64,000 nt of DNA, taken from contig VDFB02270651.1 of the NCBI GenBank assembly GCA_007258455.2, positions 696,306,197 to 696,370,196 on the forward strand, read 5' to 3'. Below are positions 31,711 to 46,130 of this stretch, piece by piece. The translations under genes and the position numbers were made by a program. The notes under the pieces were generated by a model. The model was not told the origin of the DNA, did not search any database, and saw only the letters and a list, made by a program, of their open reading frames with translations. How positions within the stretch are numbered: position 1 is the stretch's first letter; the number at the start of each line of letters is the position of its first letter. Source of the DNA: Sequoia sempervirens (lineage: Eukaryota > Streptophyta > Pinopsida > Cupressales > Cupressaceae).

Positions 31711-33097
31711 GTTTTTTCCCGTATACATTACATTACGAGTTTGTTTTTTACTTATATTTAGGTTTTATAATATTAGGAAGATAAAAGTAAAATTTAAAAA
31801 TTTAGAATTATGCAGCCTAAAAATATCGTTTCGCCCATGGTTTTAGAGTATGGTTAGGTGGTATGTACGCTGAAAAGATAATAATAGTAGGAAAGATACC
31901 CAAAGATGAAAATATTAAATATTATTTTATAGAAAGTGATTTTTTGTATTGCAGTCGTCACGTAGAATACTAAAATCTGGCATTAAAAAATACTTAAAAC
32001 TGAAAACAAAAACTATTGTATTTTCATGTATTCGCTGATTTCCCTCATTTTTCACCTTGTTTTTCAAGCTTGCCTTCTCCGCCAACCCCTGTTGCATTAT
32101 TTCTATTCTCATAATATTTTTCAATCACTTTGCTTTCAGGGTTTTCACCGCTTTGCATTTTTTAATCTTTACCGCTCACCAATGCTCCCATTTTATTAAC
32201 TGTTTTCCCATTATCATCACTTTATCACTTTATAGTTAGGTGGGTATCCTATTACTATTTTTTAATTATAATTTTTTTTAGGTAAATAAAGTATTATAAT
32301 AACAATTTTTTAATTATAATTTTTAATCACTTTTACAATTTATTAATTAAAGTCATCATTTATATTTTTTATTTATTTTATAATTTTATAAAAAATAATT
32401 TATATAATTTTATATTTGATAATACTATGATTTTATTAATTGCATATGATTATTAGATTATTAATTTTTATTTTTATTTTTATTTAATTTTTTTAATTAA
32501 ATTTTTGTACTAATTTTGAATACTATAGTATTTATATATCATTGATTATATTTATTTTTATACTAAATTTGGTTAATACACTTTGTTAATACTAAATTTT
32601 GTAAAAAAATATTTTATATTACCAAAACCTATTCATGTTTTTCACCCATTGCCATTTTGAAATATATTATTTCCGGCATGGTTTATTTTTTTTCATTTAA
32701 TTATATTTACAAAATACTACATTAATTTTTTAAAAAAATTATATAATAATTATTTTTTACAATCATATAAGAGCATTATTTTAATTGAAAGGGCTTGGGT
32801 TTTTTTTTAATCTTTTTATTTTCGTAATAAATTAATTTAAAAAATATTATATTGAATTATTTATACAATAATTATATGATGTTTTATAATAATAAAAAAG
32901 AATTAAAATTTTACATACAATAAAATAATAAATATGTTTAAAATATTTAGCATATTCAATTATTATATTCTTAAAATACATTTACAATTTTATATTATAT
33001 AAAATTTATATCTACTATATAATATTAAATATTATATTTTAAATACTACATTATTTATAGAACTATAGTTTACTATAATAACAAAAGAAAAATGACA
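31711..33097. other. AT-rich spacer
   Basis: 32,240-33,060 is extremely A+T rich with many homopolymer runs. No gene or repeat unit seen. Confidence 0.5.
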
Positions 33098-33307
33098 CAT
33101 CTAAAATTAGACATCAAATATCACAGCTAAATTCAATCAACGTTATAAAATTCATGACTCCCACCTATGCACATCAATGGTTGTACCTCATAACCATTTA
33201 GTGCATCTAAAATTAGACATCAAATATCACGGCTAAATTCAACCAACGTTACAAAATTCATGACTCCCACCTATGCACATCAATGGTTGTACCTCATATC
33301 CATGCAA
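33098..33307 (+). repeat. 105-bp tandem duplication
   Basis: Unit beginning 'catctaaaattagacatc' at 33,098 and 33,203; the copies differ at only a few bases (for example cacag/cacgg, aatc/aacc). Confidence 0.9.
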
Positions 33308-33514
33308 CACCACACATGGCACAACATACATTTTCTAGGTTCATTGCAAACTGTGAACATCAAATTTGTTATTTTTTGTACACTAAATTAGCATTGAGAT
33401 GTCCAAATCTCTGCTCATATTTCAATAGTTGTTGCGCAGTGGGACCCACTAAAAAAGCATTCCTCCTTTTCACAAGTTCTACTCCAAATGAACATATGTT
33501 TCTACAATTATGTT

Positions 33515-33755
33515 ATTATGAGACACAAATTTCTATGCATAGTTATTAAGGGTTGGTACAAAATCCTCTCTAACCTTGTAATGCCCTAAAATACACATTT
33601 TGTTTATGGAGATCATTTTCAATCCCAGTTTTTTTGTATTAAGAAGAAACTCAAATTTCTATACATAGTAATTAAACAACTGGTATAAAATCTTGTGTAA
33701 ATTTGTAATGCTCTGAAATACACATTTTGTTTGTGGACATCATTTCAAATTATGT
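33515..33755 (+). repeat. ~129-bp tandem duplication, diverged
   Basis: 'acaaatttctatgcatagttatta' type text at 33,524 recurs at 33,653, each followed by 'ttgtaatgc.ct.aaatacacattttgtt'. Older than the 105-bp duplication judging by differences. Confidence 0.75.
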
Positions 33756-34372
33756 CAATATCATTGCTCAATAGGTATTTGTATGTAAATTTAATTTTCC
33801 TTTCAATGCTTCAAATGTCTTCAAATTGAGGATCATTATGGAAATAATTACTAATAGTAGATCATTTAGCAATTATGCAGTCACTTACATGCACTGAAAC
33901 ACAACTAAAACCAAACCTTCCAATTAAGTAGATACTTTCACCCAAATGTAATTTGTATGAAGATACTTTCATCCAAATGTAATTGGATTTTTTTTTTTTC
34001 AAATTCCAGTTTTATGGTGGATTTTAGACCTACAATAATTTCAAAAGATTGTTGTAATTCTAATTCAGCCAACATTTACTCTCGGGTTGCTTCACAAAAG
34101 AATGGTATGAGATAGAGGAAGATAATTTTGAATCAAAACAACTTACTATGTAGTCCTACATACAAATCTATTGTACCTGGATATGTTGTTTACACAAATA
34201 AATTGCTTCTATATAATTCTTTCCATCCGCCTGCAATGTTTTTTTCATGCTTTATCAGTAACATCATTCTGCATTTATTTCCAAAAAAAATTGCCCTAGG
34301 AATACTTGAGATGAGATCTTTTGCTTGAGAGTTACAATTGCTTGAAATTTTTTTAAGCTTCCATTTTCGCAT
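33756..34372. other. No gene seen
   Basis: AT-rich spacer with a small direct repeat ('gatactttca(c/t)ccaaatgtaatt') at 33,924 and 33,962. The last ~180 bp flank the PPR fragment and may be its decayed continuation. Confidence 0.4.
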
Positions 34373-34487
34373 AGAGAGGATACTAGCAAAGGTTCTGTAA
34401 TTTTCCTTTACACCTACCAATTGCATTTGCTTCAAAGTTTCTAAAGCTTTTTCATAAAAATCCATTTTCTACAAATGCTACAATCAT
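34373..34487 (-). pseudogene. PPR motif fragment
   Basis: Reads MIVAFVENGFYEKALETLKQ then MQLVGVKENYRTFASILS, the classic 'MI.(G/A)(F/Y)V.NGF.EKALE.FKQMQ..GVKP...TFASIL' stretch of plant PLS-class PPR proteins, with P changed to E. Following text is out of frame. Opposite strand to the fragment at 31,636, so they are separate debris. Confidence 0.8.
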
Positions 34488-36262
34488 TGTAGTTATTGTT
34501 ATAAAGTATGAATATGACTGCCTCCATGTTGGCACTCGTTACTACGTTCTGCAACAGACTCCTTACTTCTTTCTGCAATGCCTTATATAGTATGTTGGAT
34601 CTCTACCTACAATGTTCAATACCACAAAGTCCTAAACTTTGTTAGCAATGACTACAACAAAAACTAGAGAAGAAAAGAGAAAATTGTGTATGCCTACTGT
34701 GAATGTGAGCATTGTAAATTTGTGATCTTCCTATAAAATAGGTTCGAAAAAAATCTCTATTCTCTCGCAGTAGCCCCTTCAAAGTTGTATTTCATCATAC
34801 TAATTATTAAAAGCATAGATCATAATATATTGGAAATTGAAGATTTTGTGATTTTCTGGATTTTTGTTCTTTTAAGTTTGTGCCAAAGTCAAACTATTTC
34901 CATTTTGCATTTTTGTTGTAAATATCATTTTCTGTATATATTAACAACAATCATAGATATCATTCTCTTTCAAATTCATTGTAATTGTAATTTTGGGAGT
35001 TCTTTGCATTTTGGTCATTTCCTTGAGCTTTATTGCTATTCTTTTAGAAAAACAAACAAATGGTCTTCATTTTCTAATGAAAGCTTATTACATGGTGCAA
35101 TGCTTATTATAGGCTACACAAATAACAATAAGTATTTTAAAATTATAAAATGCAATTTGCATTAGAAGCAACAAAAGTTCTTGCTTAGGTTCTTCCTCGT
35201 CGAAATGAATCTACATAAGAATTATGTTTTGGTTTTATGAATAGCATATTTTATGTCACTCACTGTACTCATTTGTCTAGATTGTCCTTGTAACAGGGAT
35301 CAGTACTTTGAAGTCTATTTAAACAATCACGCACAAACTGCAACGTGAGGTTGCCATATTAACCTTCTCCTTTTTTTTTTTAATACAATGCAAAGTTTTG
35401 CAAATATGCGCTTCTGGGAAGATTTCCCATGGTTGTAGATGAAATAGTATATATTTTTACACTTTGCTCATCTCTCAATTTTGTCATTGTACTAAGAAAA
35501 ATTACTTCTGACTGCAATAACAGCCAAAATTTCTAAATTGTTGTGAGTGTACTTGAACATTCAATAGCAGATTGCAAGGTCAGCTTTCAAAATTGTCTTT
35601 CTACTTTTCTTGAAATGCAATTGAAATTCTTCAATATAATCACTGCATAAAGTTCTCTTTCATGTTTTCATTTTGTCATCTTGTATTCCTAATTTCTTTG
35701 AACACAAATGATTTAAAAGGCTGCTTGCACATATAGAAACAGAAAAATGCATTTTCCACAATTGCAATAGTAATTTGTCTTCAAAAATAGAACAAGTTTT
35801 GCTTATGTGTTAACTAGTTATACTTCCTATATACAATATCCATAGAATAGAATAAACTGCTAGAATGCAATTTTCAAACCCTGTTTGTAGTTTCAAATAG
35901 CCTATAAAGTCATAAGCTTTTGTTTTATGTCTACTGGTTTACACCTCTATGCATTTAAGGCAATTTTGTTCAATAGACTACTTATATCCCTAGCAAGTTG
36001 CTATGCACTGTGCAAGTGAACATATGATTATTCTTCCTGCATTGCAAAAAAGACCAGAAAGTTAATTTCAAAAGCTGACCTGGCACATGAGTACAGTGAA
36101 TGATGTACTACATTACTCATAGACATGAGACAATATTTTTTCATGGTCTTGTTTACATGCAAAATGACATTAACCACAATTTATTTTGCTCAAATTGCCA
36201 ATTTCACTGTGTTTTAAACCTCTAAAGTAAGAGAAAACTGAGGGAAAAAACTATTTATCACC
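34488..36262. other. No gene; shares one block with 31,390-31,455
   Basis: 34,776-34,845 ('ttcatcatactaat.att.aaagcatagatcataat') repeats 31,396-31,455. The 126-codon ORF at 34,785-35,165 is AT-driven and carries no recognisable domain. Confidence 0.45.
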
Positions 36263-39200
36263 TCAAGTAACTTGTTTCTGGTTCTGGACACTGTAACTAT
36301 AACAAAGTCTGCTCAGTCACTGTAAACTCTCCTACAACAAAGACTTGTAGAATAGAAAAACAATCTACACAGAGTAATAGTCATGGCTAGCAAGTGACTT
36401 AAGTATATAATAAACGAACAAAGCAGCCTGGCTATACATGTCCCCCAAGCCATTCCAGCAATTTCTCATCCACCCAGATGCCATTTAATGCATTTACTTT
36501 GCATTTATGCACTGTGTGCCTGCACCTTTGAGTTTTAATCTCTCATTTTTATTATTTAATCAACCTTTGCCTTCGCTTTTGCAAAATGGACCTATGCCTT
36601 TGCATTTTCCTAAAAAATTTAAAACTCTAATGATTTTTAAAGCTATTTCCACAAATAAGAAAAACCATAGATTTTCATTGATCAATCAATGCCTTTGCAT
36701 TTCCCTATTTTTTTTAAAACAGAAATGATTTATGAAACTATTCTCTACATGCCAGTTCATGCATGTTTGTGTGAATAGCTTTCAAAATCATTTTCTCTTT
36801 GAGAAAATCAGTCAGTTAGAAGTGCATAGAAACAAAGCAAACCAATTAAACATTTAAGCATTTATGTGTCCAACTATGCATGTATCTATAAATGCATCCA
36901 CGCATATATGTATTGGTGCATCTATGTGCATATGTATACAGGCTTCTATCCATATATATGTCGATGTATATATGGATACATCTTTTCATAGATACATGTA
37001 TCTACACATATATGGATACCATGATGGATGTCTGTACCCATGTATGTATGGATACATGTATCAAGTAACTTGTTTCTGGTTCTAGACACTGTAACTATAA
37101 CAAAGTTTGCTCAGTCACTGTAAACTCTCCTACAACAAAGACTTGTAGAATAGAAAAACAATCTACACAGAGTAATAGTCATGGCTAGCAAGTGACTTAA
37201 GTATATAATAATTGAACAAAGCACCCTAGCTATACATGTCCCCCAAGCCATTCTAGCAATTTCTCATCCACCCAGATGCCATTTAATGCATTTACTTTGC
37301 ATTTATGCACTGTGTTCCTGCACCTTTGAGTTTTAATCTCTCATTTTTATTATTTAATCAACCTTTGCCTTCACTTTTGCAAAATGGACCTATGCCTTTG
37401 AATTTTCCTAAAAATTTTAAAACTCTAATGATTTTTAAAGCTATTTCCACAAATAAGAAAAACCATAGATTTTCTTTGATCAATCAATGCCTTTGCATTT
37501 CCCTAATTTTTTTAAAACATAAATGATTTATGAAACTATTCTCTACATGCCAGTTCATGCATGTTTGTGTGAATAGCTTTCAAAATCATTTTCTCTTTAA
37601 GAAAATCAGTCAGTTAGAAGTGCATAGAAACAAAGCAAACCAATTAAACATTTAAGCATTTATGTGTCCAACTATGCATGTATCTATAAATGCATCCACG
37701 TATATATGTATTGGTGCATCTATCTGCATATGTATACAGGCTTCTATTAATATATATGTCGATGTATATATGGATACATCTTTTCATAGATACATGTATC
37801 TACGCATATATGGATACCATGATTGATGTCTGCACCCATGTATGTATGGATACATGTATCAAGTAACTTGTTTCTGGTTCTGGACACTGTAACTATAACA
37901 AAGTTTGCTCAGTCACTGTAAACTCTCCTACAACAAAGACTTGTAGAATAGAAAAACAATCTACATAGAGTAATAGTCATGGCTAGCAAGTGACTTAAGT
38001 ATATAATAATTGAACAAAGCACCCTAGCTATACATGTCCCCCAAGCCATTCTAGCAATTTCTCATCCACCCAGATGCCATTTAATGCATTTACTTTGCAT
38101 TTATGCAGCACCTTTGAGTTTTAATCTCTCATTTTTATTATTTAATCAACCTTTTCCTTCGCTTTTGCAAAATGGACCTATGCCTTTGAATTTTCCTAAA
38201 AAATTTAAAACTCTAATGATTTTTAAAGCTATTTCCACAAATAAGAAAAACCATAGATTTTCTTTGATCAATCAATGCCTTTGCATTTCCCTAATTTTTT
38301 TAAAACATAAATGATTTATGAAACTATTCTCTACATGCCAGTTCATGCATGTTTGTGTGAATAGCTTTCAAAATCATTTTCTCTTTAAGAAAATCAGTCA
38401 GTTAGAAGTGCATAGAAACAAAGCAAACCAATTAAACATTTAAGCATTTATGTGTCCAACTATGCATGTATCTATAAATGCATCCACGCATATATGTATT
38501 GGTGCATCTATGTGCATATGTATACAGGCTTCTATCCATATATGTGTCAATGTATCTATGGATACATCTTTTCATAGATACATGTATATACGCATATATG
38601 GATACCATGATGGATGTCTGCACCCATGTATGTATGGATACATGTATCAAGTAACTTGTTTCTGGTTCTGTAACAAATCAGTCACTGTAAACTCTCCTAA
38701 CTTGTTTCTGGTTCTGGACACTATAACTATAACAAAGTCTGCTCAGTCACTGTAAACTCTTCTACAACAAAGACTTGTAGAATAGAAAAACAATCTACAC
38801 AGAGTAATAGTCATGGCTAGCAAGTGACTTAAGTATATAATAAATGAACAAAGCAGCCTAGCTATACATGTCCCCCAAGCCATTCCAGCAATTTCTCATC
38901 CACCCAGATGCCATTTAATGCATTTACTTTGCATTTATGCACTGTGTGCCTACACCTTTGAGTTTTAATCTCTCATTTTTATTATTTAATCAACCTTTGC
39001 CTTCATTTTTGCAAAATGGACCTATGCCTTTGCATTTTCCTAAAAAATTTAAAACTCTAATGATTTTTAAAACTATTTCCACAAATAAGAAAAACCATAG
39101 ATTTTATTTGATCAATCAATGCCTTTGCATTTCCCTAATTTTTTTAAAACAGAAATGATTTATGAAACTATTCTCTACATGCCAGTTCATGCATGTTCAT

Positions 39201-41880
39201 GTGAATATCTTTCAAAATCATTTTCTCTTTGAGAAAATCAATTAGTTAGAAGTGCATAGAAACAAAGCAAACCAATTAAACATTTAAGCATTTATGTGTC
39301 CAACTATGCATGTATCTATAAATGCATCCACGCATATATGTATCGGTGCATCTATGTGCATATGTATACAGGCTTCTATCCATATATGTGTCGATGTATC
39401 TATGGATACATCTTTTCATAGATACATGTATCTATGCATGATGATGGCACCCATGTATGCATGGATACATGTATCAAGTAACTTGTTTCTGGTTCTAGAC
39501 ACTATAACTATAACAAAGTCTACTCAGTCACTGTAAACTCTCCTACAACAAAGACTTGTAGAATAGAAAAACAATCTACACAGAGTAATAGTCATGGCTA
39601 GCAAGTGACTTAAGTATATAATAAACAAACAAAGCAGCCTGGCTATACATGTCCCCCAAGCCATTCCAACAATTTCTCATCCACCCAGATGCCATTTAAT
39701 GCATTTACTTTGCATTTATGCACTGTGTGCTTGCACCTTTGAGTTTTAATCTCTCATTTTTATTATTTAATCAACCTTTTCCTTCGCTTTTGCAAAATGG
39801 ACCTATGCCTTTGCATTTTCCTAAAAAAATTAAAACTCTAATGATTTTTAAAGCTATTTCCACAAATAAGAAAAACCATAAATTTTCCTTGATCAATCAA
39901 TGCCTTTGCATTTCCCTAATTTTTTTAAAACAGAAATTATTTATGAAACTATTCTCTACATGCCAATTCATGCATGCTCATGTGAATAGCTTTCAAAATC
40001 ATTTTCTCTTTAAGAAAATCAGTCAGTTAGAAGTGCATAGAAACAAAACAAACCAATTAAACATTTAAGCATTTATGTGTCCAACTATGCATGTATCTAT
40101 AAATGCATCCACGCATATATTTATTGGTGCATCTATTTGCATATGTATACAGGCTTCTATCCATATATGTGTCGATGTATCTATGGATACATCTTTTCAT
40201 AGATACATGTATCTACGCATATATGGATACCATGATGGATGTCTGCACCCACATATGTATGGATACATGTATCAAGTAACTTGTTTTTGGTTCTAGACAC
40301 TGTAACTATAACAAAGTCTGCTCAGTCACTATAAACTCTCCTACAACAAAGACTTGTAGAATAGAAAAACAATCTACACAGAGTAATAGTCATGGCTAGC
40401 AAGTGACTTAAGTATATAATAAATGAACAAAGCAGCCTAGCTATACATGTCCCCCAAGCCATTCCAACAATTTCTCATCCACCCAGATGCCATTTAATGC
40501 ATTTACTTTGCATTTATGCACTATGTTCCTGCACCTTTGAGTTTTAATCTCTCATTTTTATTATTTAATCAACCTTTGCCTTCGCTTTTGCAAAATGGAC
40601 CTATGCCTTTGCATTTTCCTAAAAAATTTAAAACTCTAATGATTTTTAAAGCTATTTCCACAAATAAGGAAAACCATAGATTTTCTTTGATCAATTAATG
40701 CCTTTGCATTTCCCTATTTTTTTTAAAATAGAAATGATTTATGAAACTATTCTCTACATGCCAGTTCATGCATGTTTGTGTGAATAGCTTTCAAAATCAT
40801 TTTCTCTTTGAGAAAATTAGTCAGTTATAAGTGCATAGAAACAAAGCAAACCAATTAAACATTTAAGCATTTATGTGTCCAACTATGCATGTATCTATAA
40901 ATGCATCCACGCATATATGTATTGTGCATCTATGTGCATATGTATGCAGGCTTCTATCCATATATGTGTCGATGTATATATGGATACATCTTTTCATAGA
41001 TACATGTATATATGCATATATGGATACCATGATGGATGTCTGCACCCATGTATGTATGGATACATGTATCAAGTAACTTGTTTCTGGTTCTGGACACTGT
41101 AACTATAACAAAGTCTGCTCAGTCACTGTAAACTCTCCTACAACAAAGACTTGTAGAATAGAAAAACAATCTACACAGAGTAATAGTCATGGCTAGCAAG
41201 TGACTTAAGTATATAATAAACGAACAAAGCAGCCTGGCTATACATGTCCCCCAAGCCATTCCAGCAATTTCTCATCCACCCAGATGCCATTTAATGCATT
41301 TACTTTGCATTTATGCACTGTGTGCCTGCACCTTTGAGTTTTAATCTCTCATTTTTATTATTTAATCAACCTTTGCCTTCGCTTTTGCAAAATGGACCTA
41401 TGCCTTTGCATTTTCCTAAAAAAATTAAAACTCTAATGATTTTTAAAGCTATTTCCACAAATAAGAAAAACCATAGATTTTCTTTGATCAATCAATGCCT
41501 TTGCATTTCCCTGATTTTTTTAAAATAGAAATGATTTATGAAACTATTCTCTACATGCCAGTTCATGCATGTTTGTGTGAATAGCTTTCAAAATCATTTT
41601 CTCTTTGAGAAAATCAGTCAGTTAGAAGTGCATAGAAACAAAGAAAACCAATTAAACATTTAAGCATTTATGTGTCCAACTATGCATGTATCTATAAATG
41701 CATCCACGCATATATGCATTGGTGCATCTATGTGCATATGTATACAGGCTTCTATCCATATATGTGTCGATGTATCTATGGATACATCTTTTCATAGATA
41801 CATGTATCTACGCATATATGGATACCATGATGGATGTCTGCACCCATGTATGTATGGATACATGTATCAAGTAACTTGTT
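36263..41880 (+). repeat. Seven tandem ~798-bp satellite units
   Basis: The text 'tcaagtaacttgttt' starts units at 36,263, 37,061, 37,859, 38,647, 39,474, 40,272 and 41,069 and appears again at 41,867, where the array breaks. Unit lengths are 798, 798, 788, 827, 798, 797 and 798. The 827-bp unit has a ~55-bp internal duplication at its start (38,650-38,712) and a shortened end. Each unit is a unique-like part (first ~580 bp) followed by ~200 bp of alternating purine-pyrimidine text ('atgcatgtatctat', 'tatggatacatg'). The recurring 73-codon ORFs (for example 36,507-36,728 and 36,864-37,085) are the same unit read repeatedly and vary in frame and length, so they are not genes. Confidence 0.95.
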
Positions 41881-44590
41881 TCTCGGTCTTCACTCTACAG
41901 GAACAACATCTCCTACAACTACACGCATCTGTAGAATAACAAAAATGACATGCTCAAAGTAATCACAATGCATCTCAAGTCACTTAAATCTATATTACAT
42001 GATAAATCCCAATGCCATTTAATGCATTGAATTTGAAACGCAAAAAAGAAAATAGATAAATGCCGATTTCCAAATAAATAAAATAACTTTTCAAAAATCA
42101 ACTTCCATAATTAAATAGCACAAACAGACCTTCATCCATCACAACAACATTCACACCATACCAAACCAAGAAAAATATGAAGAAAATATCAAGGTTATGC
42201 AATCAAACACTGAGGGCTTTGGAGATAAATATACAACCAAGCACAAATACATGTCCAACATATTAAAATGCACATGGTTTTCTACTGCTATTTTGTTAAT
42301 TGCATTTGATTAATAGGCGAAATGTACACAATGAAATACAGCTTTGTAATGCACTTTAATGGAAAGAAACTATGAAAATTAACAAATTATCACCTCAAGT
42401 AACTCATTTCTGGGTCTGGACTCTACAACTATAACATCTCCTACTCGCTCACTACAAACTCTTCCTCAGAACACGGGCTTACAGAACACAAAAACAACAC
42501 ACACAAAGTAATAGAGATCATAGGCACACATGCAAAATATGGAAGCATATAGAGAGCAAGTGCACTCTTTAACAATCCCATGAAAAATAGTCTTCGTATG
42601 CATCCATGCATGCAAGTATGCATCTATATATGTGTGCATGTAATTATGTATATGTGTGTGCATGTATCTATGTTTCCATGTATGTATGTATGTATATAAC
42701 AGATTACTATTGCATTTGCCTAGAATGCTTTTTTGTGGATAGTGCCAGCTAGTTATACTTCAGTGTGTTAACATATTGCTTTTAATATATATGATCTCAA
42801 TTTCATAAGTCATTTTTTATATCAAAAAATTGGCATTTATCTATTTTTGCTGCCCATGCAAGTGGCTTTCTCAATCCTTTTTTGTTTTTAAATGCTCATG
42901 AAAATGAAAATGCATAGATTTATTGATGGCTATGTGTCCTCATGCATATATGCATATTTATAAGAGATTGCTATCATGTAAAATCCACATAAATATTCAT
43001 TCCCCAACTCATTGGGGTCGTTTGAATATATGCATATTTTAAGGGATCTATTAATACATGGATATATGCATCCATGGATGCATGAATGCATATATATATG
43101 TATGCGTGTAATCATGTATATATGTATACATGTATATATGTGTACATCCATTCATCTATCTATGCATCTGCGCATTAATGCATATGTGCAGGTATGCATC
43201 TATGTATACATTTTATCCATCAATCAATGTCAATTAATAAACTAGCGCTTGCACCTAAAGAATGTTGAAGGATTGTGCCACTAGAAAACCATATGCATAT
43301 CAATATGTTAGAAAGCATGTATCTATGCATAGATGTGTATATATGCTAACTGTTCTGAATTATCGTTGCATGTGATTGGATTAAACAACTAAGAATAACT
43401 GCTACATAATTGAAGTAATATGACCCCATCCAGTTGGCAGATCAATATTTATCAGCCCTTTACATGTTAACTGAGATTTTTAAAGCTTTTGTTGTTCATT
43501 AGCAACTGGTTTAGCATTGAACAACAGCCTTTCCAGCACCTTCACCTCCAGCTAGATGCCATTTAATGCATTTAATTTGCATTCATGCATTACGTATGTC
43601 TACCCGCCAGTTTTATTATAAGCTATGCCTTTGCTTAACTTTATTTAATCAATCTATGTGCTCGCATTTTTGTGATATTTTAATGCATTTAATCTGCATT
43701 CATGGATTACATACCTCTAGCCACCAGTTTCTAAACTATGCCTTTGCTTAAATTTATTTAATCAATCTATGCGTTCACATTTTCCCAAATTTTTAAAACG
43801 AAAATGATTTTTAAAGCTACTCGAACAAATAGAAAAATAGATAAATGCTAATTTTCCAATATAAAAAATAGCTCTGCAAATTCAAACTATACAAAAAAAA
43901 AAGTAATATGTTAAATGCCGAAATGTGATTGGCCAATGCTACCGGTTAAAAGCATTTTGGGCGAATGCATAAGTCCTAATTAATTAGATATCAGATGAAA
44001 CAAGGATAAATGAGAAAAATGGCATTGACTAAATTGACATGAATGAAATCTCAGCTAGACCTATTAGCTGATACGCTACATATATTGTGACATTTTAGCT
44101 TCCAAGAACTCTCATGGCTATCAACCTGCTATAATGTAAAAGCCACATAAATTTTTATTTTCCAATTCCATCGGGTCATTCTATTTCCATTTGCCTAACA
44201 TTATTTCATTCCATTTTCTAGCACTTATTATTAACTATTTAAACCAACTACATGCAAATAGAAATCACAGCTCATGGCATCCTTATGTACTTGTGCACAA
44301 ATACATGTTGTCTAACATATTAACACGCACATGGTTTTCCACTGCTGCTTTGTTAATTGGCTTTGATTAATAAGTGAAATCTGCACAAGGATAATTATAA
44401 TTATTTCTTTCCTTTAATTCTTATGTATTTATAGACTGGTTAGTAGCTAACTAATTAATTAGATATGAAATGATACAAACGTGAATGAGAGCTAAAAGCT
44501 AGAAGAAAATGACAAAGTTAACATGCCAATATGAATGTGTCTTGACTGAATACTCATTGATTAAAATTTGCTAAAAACATTTCAATTTCA
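41881..44590. repeat. Diverged relatives of the satellite unit and its parent repeat
   Basis: No gene. Recognisable blocks: 42,395-42,500 (unit start; reverse complement of 29,765-29,890), 42,590-42,700 and 42,935-43,215 (ATGCAT/ATGTAT text), 43,530-43,760 (two 'tttaatgcatttaat.tgcattcatg.attac' copies about 120 bp apart), and 43,800-43,960 (reverse complement of 29,112-29,267). 42,200-42,300 and 44,270-44,400 share the 'cacatggttttc.actgct..tttgttaatt' block seen again at 44,985 and 45,470. Confidence 0.65.
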
Positions 44591-46130
44591 TATGGTTCCA
44601 TCCATGCATACATCCATGTGTCTTTTACTACAAGTCATTGTGTATCTATGTATCCTCAGATGCAACCATCTATATATTGATTCATGCATATATGTGACTA
44701 TGTATACATGCACCTACCAGTATATGTATGGTTGTATCTATTGACACATGTATACATTGGTATATGCATATATGCATCTGGCAATAGTATGCATGAATAC
44801 ATGTATGTATGGATATATGGATTCTACGCATACCTACATGTATACCATCTATCACAACAACATTTGCACCATACAGAACAAAGAAAGATATGAACAAAAT
44901 ATTGAGGTTATGCAATCAAACACTGAGGGCTTTGAAGATAATTATACAGTGATGTGTACATACATGTTGTCCAACATATTAACATGCACATGGTTTTCTA
45001 CTGCTACTTTGTTAATTCGCTTTCTTTAACAGCTAATATGTACAAAAGGATAATTGTATTTATTTCTTTCTTTTTATTCTTGTGTATTTAAACACTAGTT
45101 GACAGCTTCCTAATTAATTAGATATCAGATGAAACAAGGATAAATGAGAAATATGGAACTGGCTAGATTGACATGAGTCAAATGTTAGGTGGACCTGTTA
45201 GCTAACATGCTATCATCACTGTGACATTTTAGCAGCTAACAAGTCTCATTCATGGCTCCAAACCTGCTATCATCTAAAAGCCACATAAATATTCTGTTTC
45301 CAAGCCGATGGGGTCATTCTATTTCCATTTGCCTAAATTTATTTCATTTCATTGTCTACCACTTACTATTAATTGTTTAATCCAACTACATGCAAGTAGA
45401 AATCACAACTCATGGCATCCCTATACACTTATGCACAAATAAATGCTCTCTAACATATTAACATGCACATGGTTTTCCATTCCTACTTTGTTAATTGGCT
45501 TTGATTAATAGGTGAAATGTGCACAAGGATAATAATCATTATTTCTTTCTTTTAATTGTTATGTATTTAAAGGCTAATTAGCATGTCAATATCAAGGTGT
45601 CCAGACTAAATACTCATTGATTAGAATATGCTGAACATATATCAATTTTATATGGTTTCGTCCATGCATATATCCATGTGTCTTTTTCTTCATGTCATTA
45701 TGTATCTATGTATCCATAGATGCAGTCATGCATATATCGATTTATGCATTTATGTCACTATCTCTCCATGCATCTGCCTATATATGTATGGATGTATCTA
45801 TGGCTACATGTTTGCATCGGTTTATGCATATATGCACCTATCAATTGCATGCACACATCCATGTATATATGCATCTATCGATATCTTCCATGGATACATG
45901 TATATATGCATGTCTGGATTCATGCACCCATGTATGTCTCTTTGTCTCTGCCCATCTGCAAATGCATTTATGCATATTTCTACACATACATGTATCTGCA
46001 CACCTCTCTGTATAACATATCTATTTGTGTTTGCATACATGTGTCTATGCATCCATCTATACATGTGTGCATGTGCAACATGCACATATGCATTTGTGCA
46101 TGCATATACAGTACTCTTCCTTACAACACA
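44591..46130. repeat. Degenerate ATGCAT/ATGTAT tetramer-rich tracts
   Basis: 44,600-44,850 and 45,655-46,110 consist largely of shuffled 'catgcat', 'tatgtat', 'catccatg' words. Between them lies another copy of the 44,100-44,600 block (45,110-45,620), giving an approximately 1-kb direct repeat: 'tagatatcagatgaaacaaggataaatgag' occurs at about 43,985 and 45,120. ORFs up to 223 codons here read almost only C, I, M, H, Y and S, a by-product of the tetramers. Confidence 0.75.

Noticed and set aside
34785..35165. 126-codon ORF
   Set aside because: AT-driven I/F/L/C composition, no recognisable motif, no splice context, and its first part belongs to a dispersed repeat.
36263..41880. CRISPR-like array
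   Set aside because: Units are 798 bp, without short repeats and unique spacers, in a eukaryotic repeat context.
36507..41939. Repeated ~73-codon ORFs in each 798-bp unit
   Set aside because: They recur because the DNA is tandemly repeated. Length and frame change between units (for example 38,084 and 39,718), with no sign of protein-level conservation.
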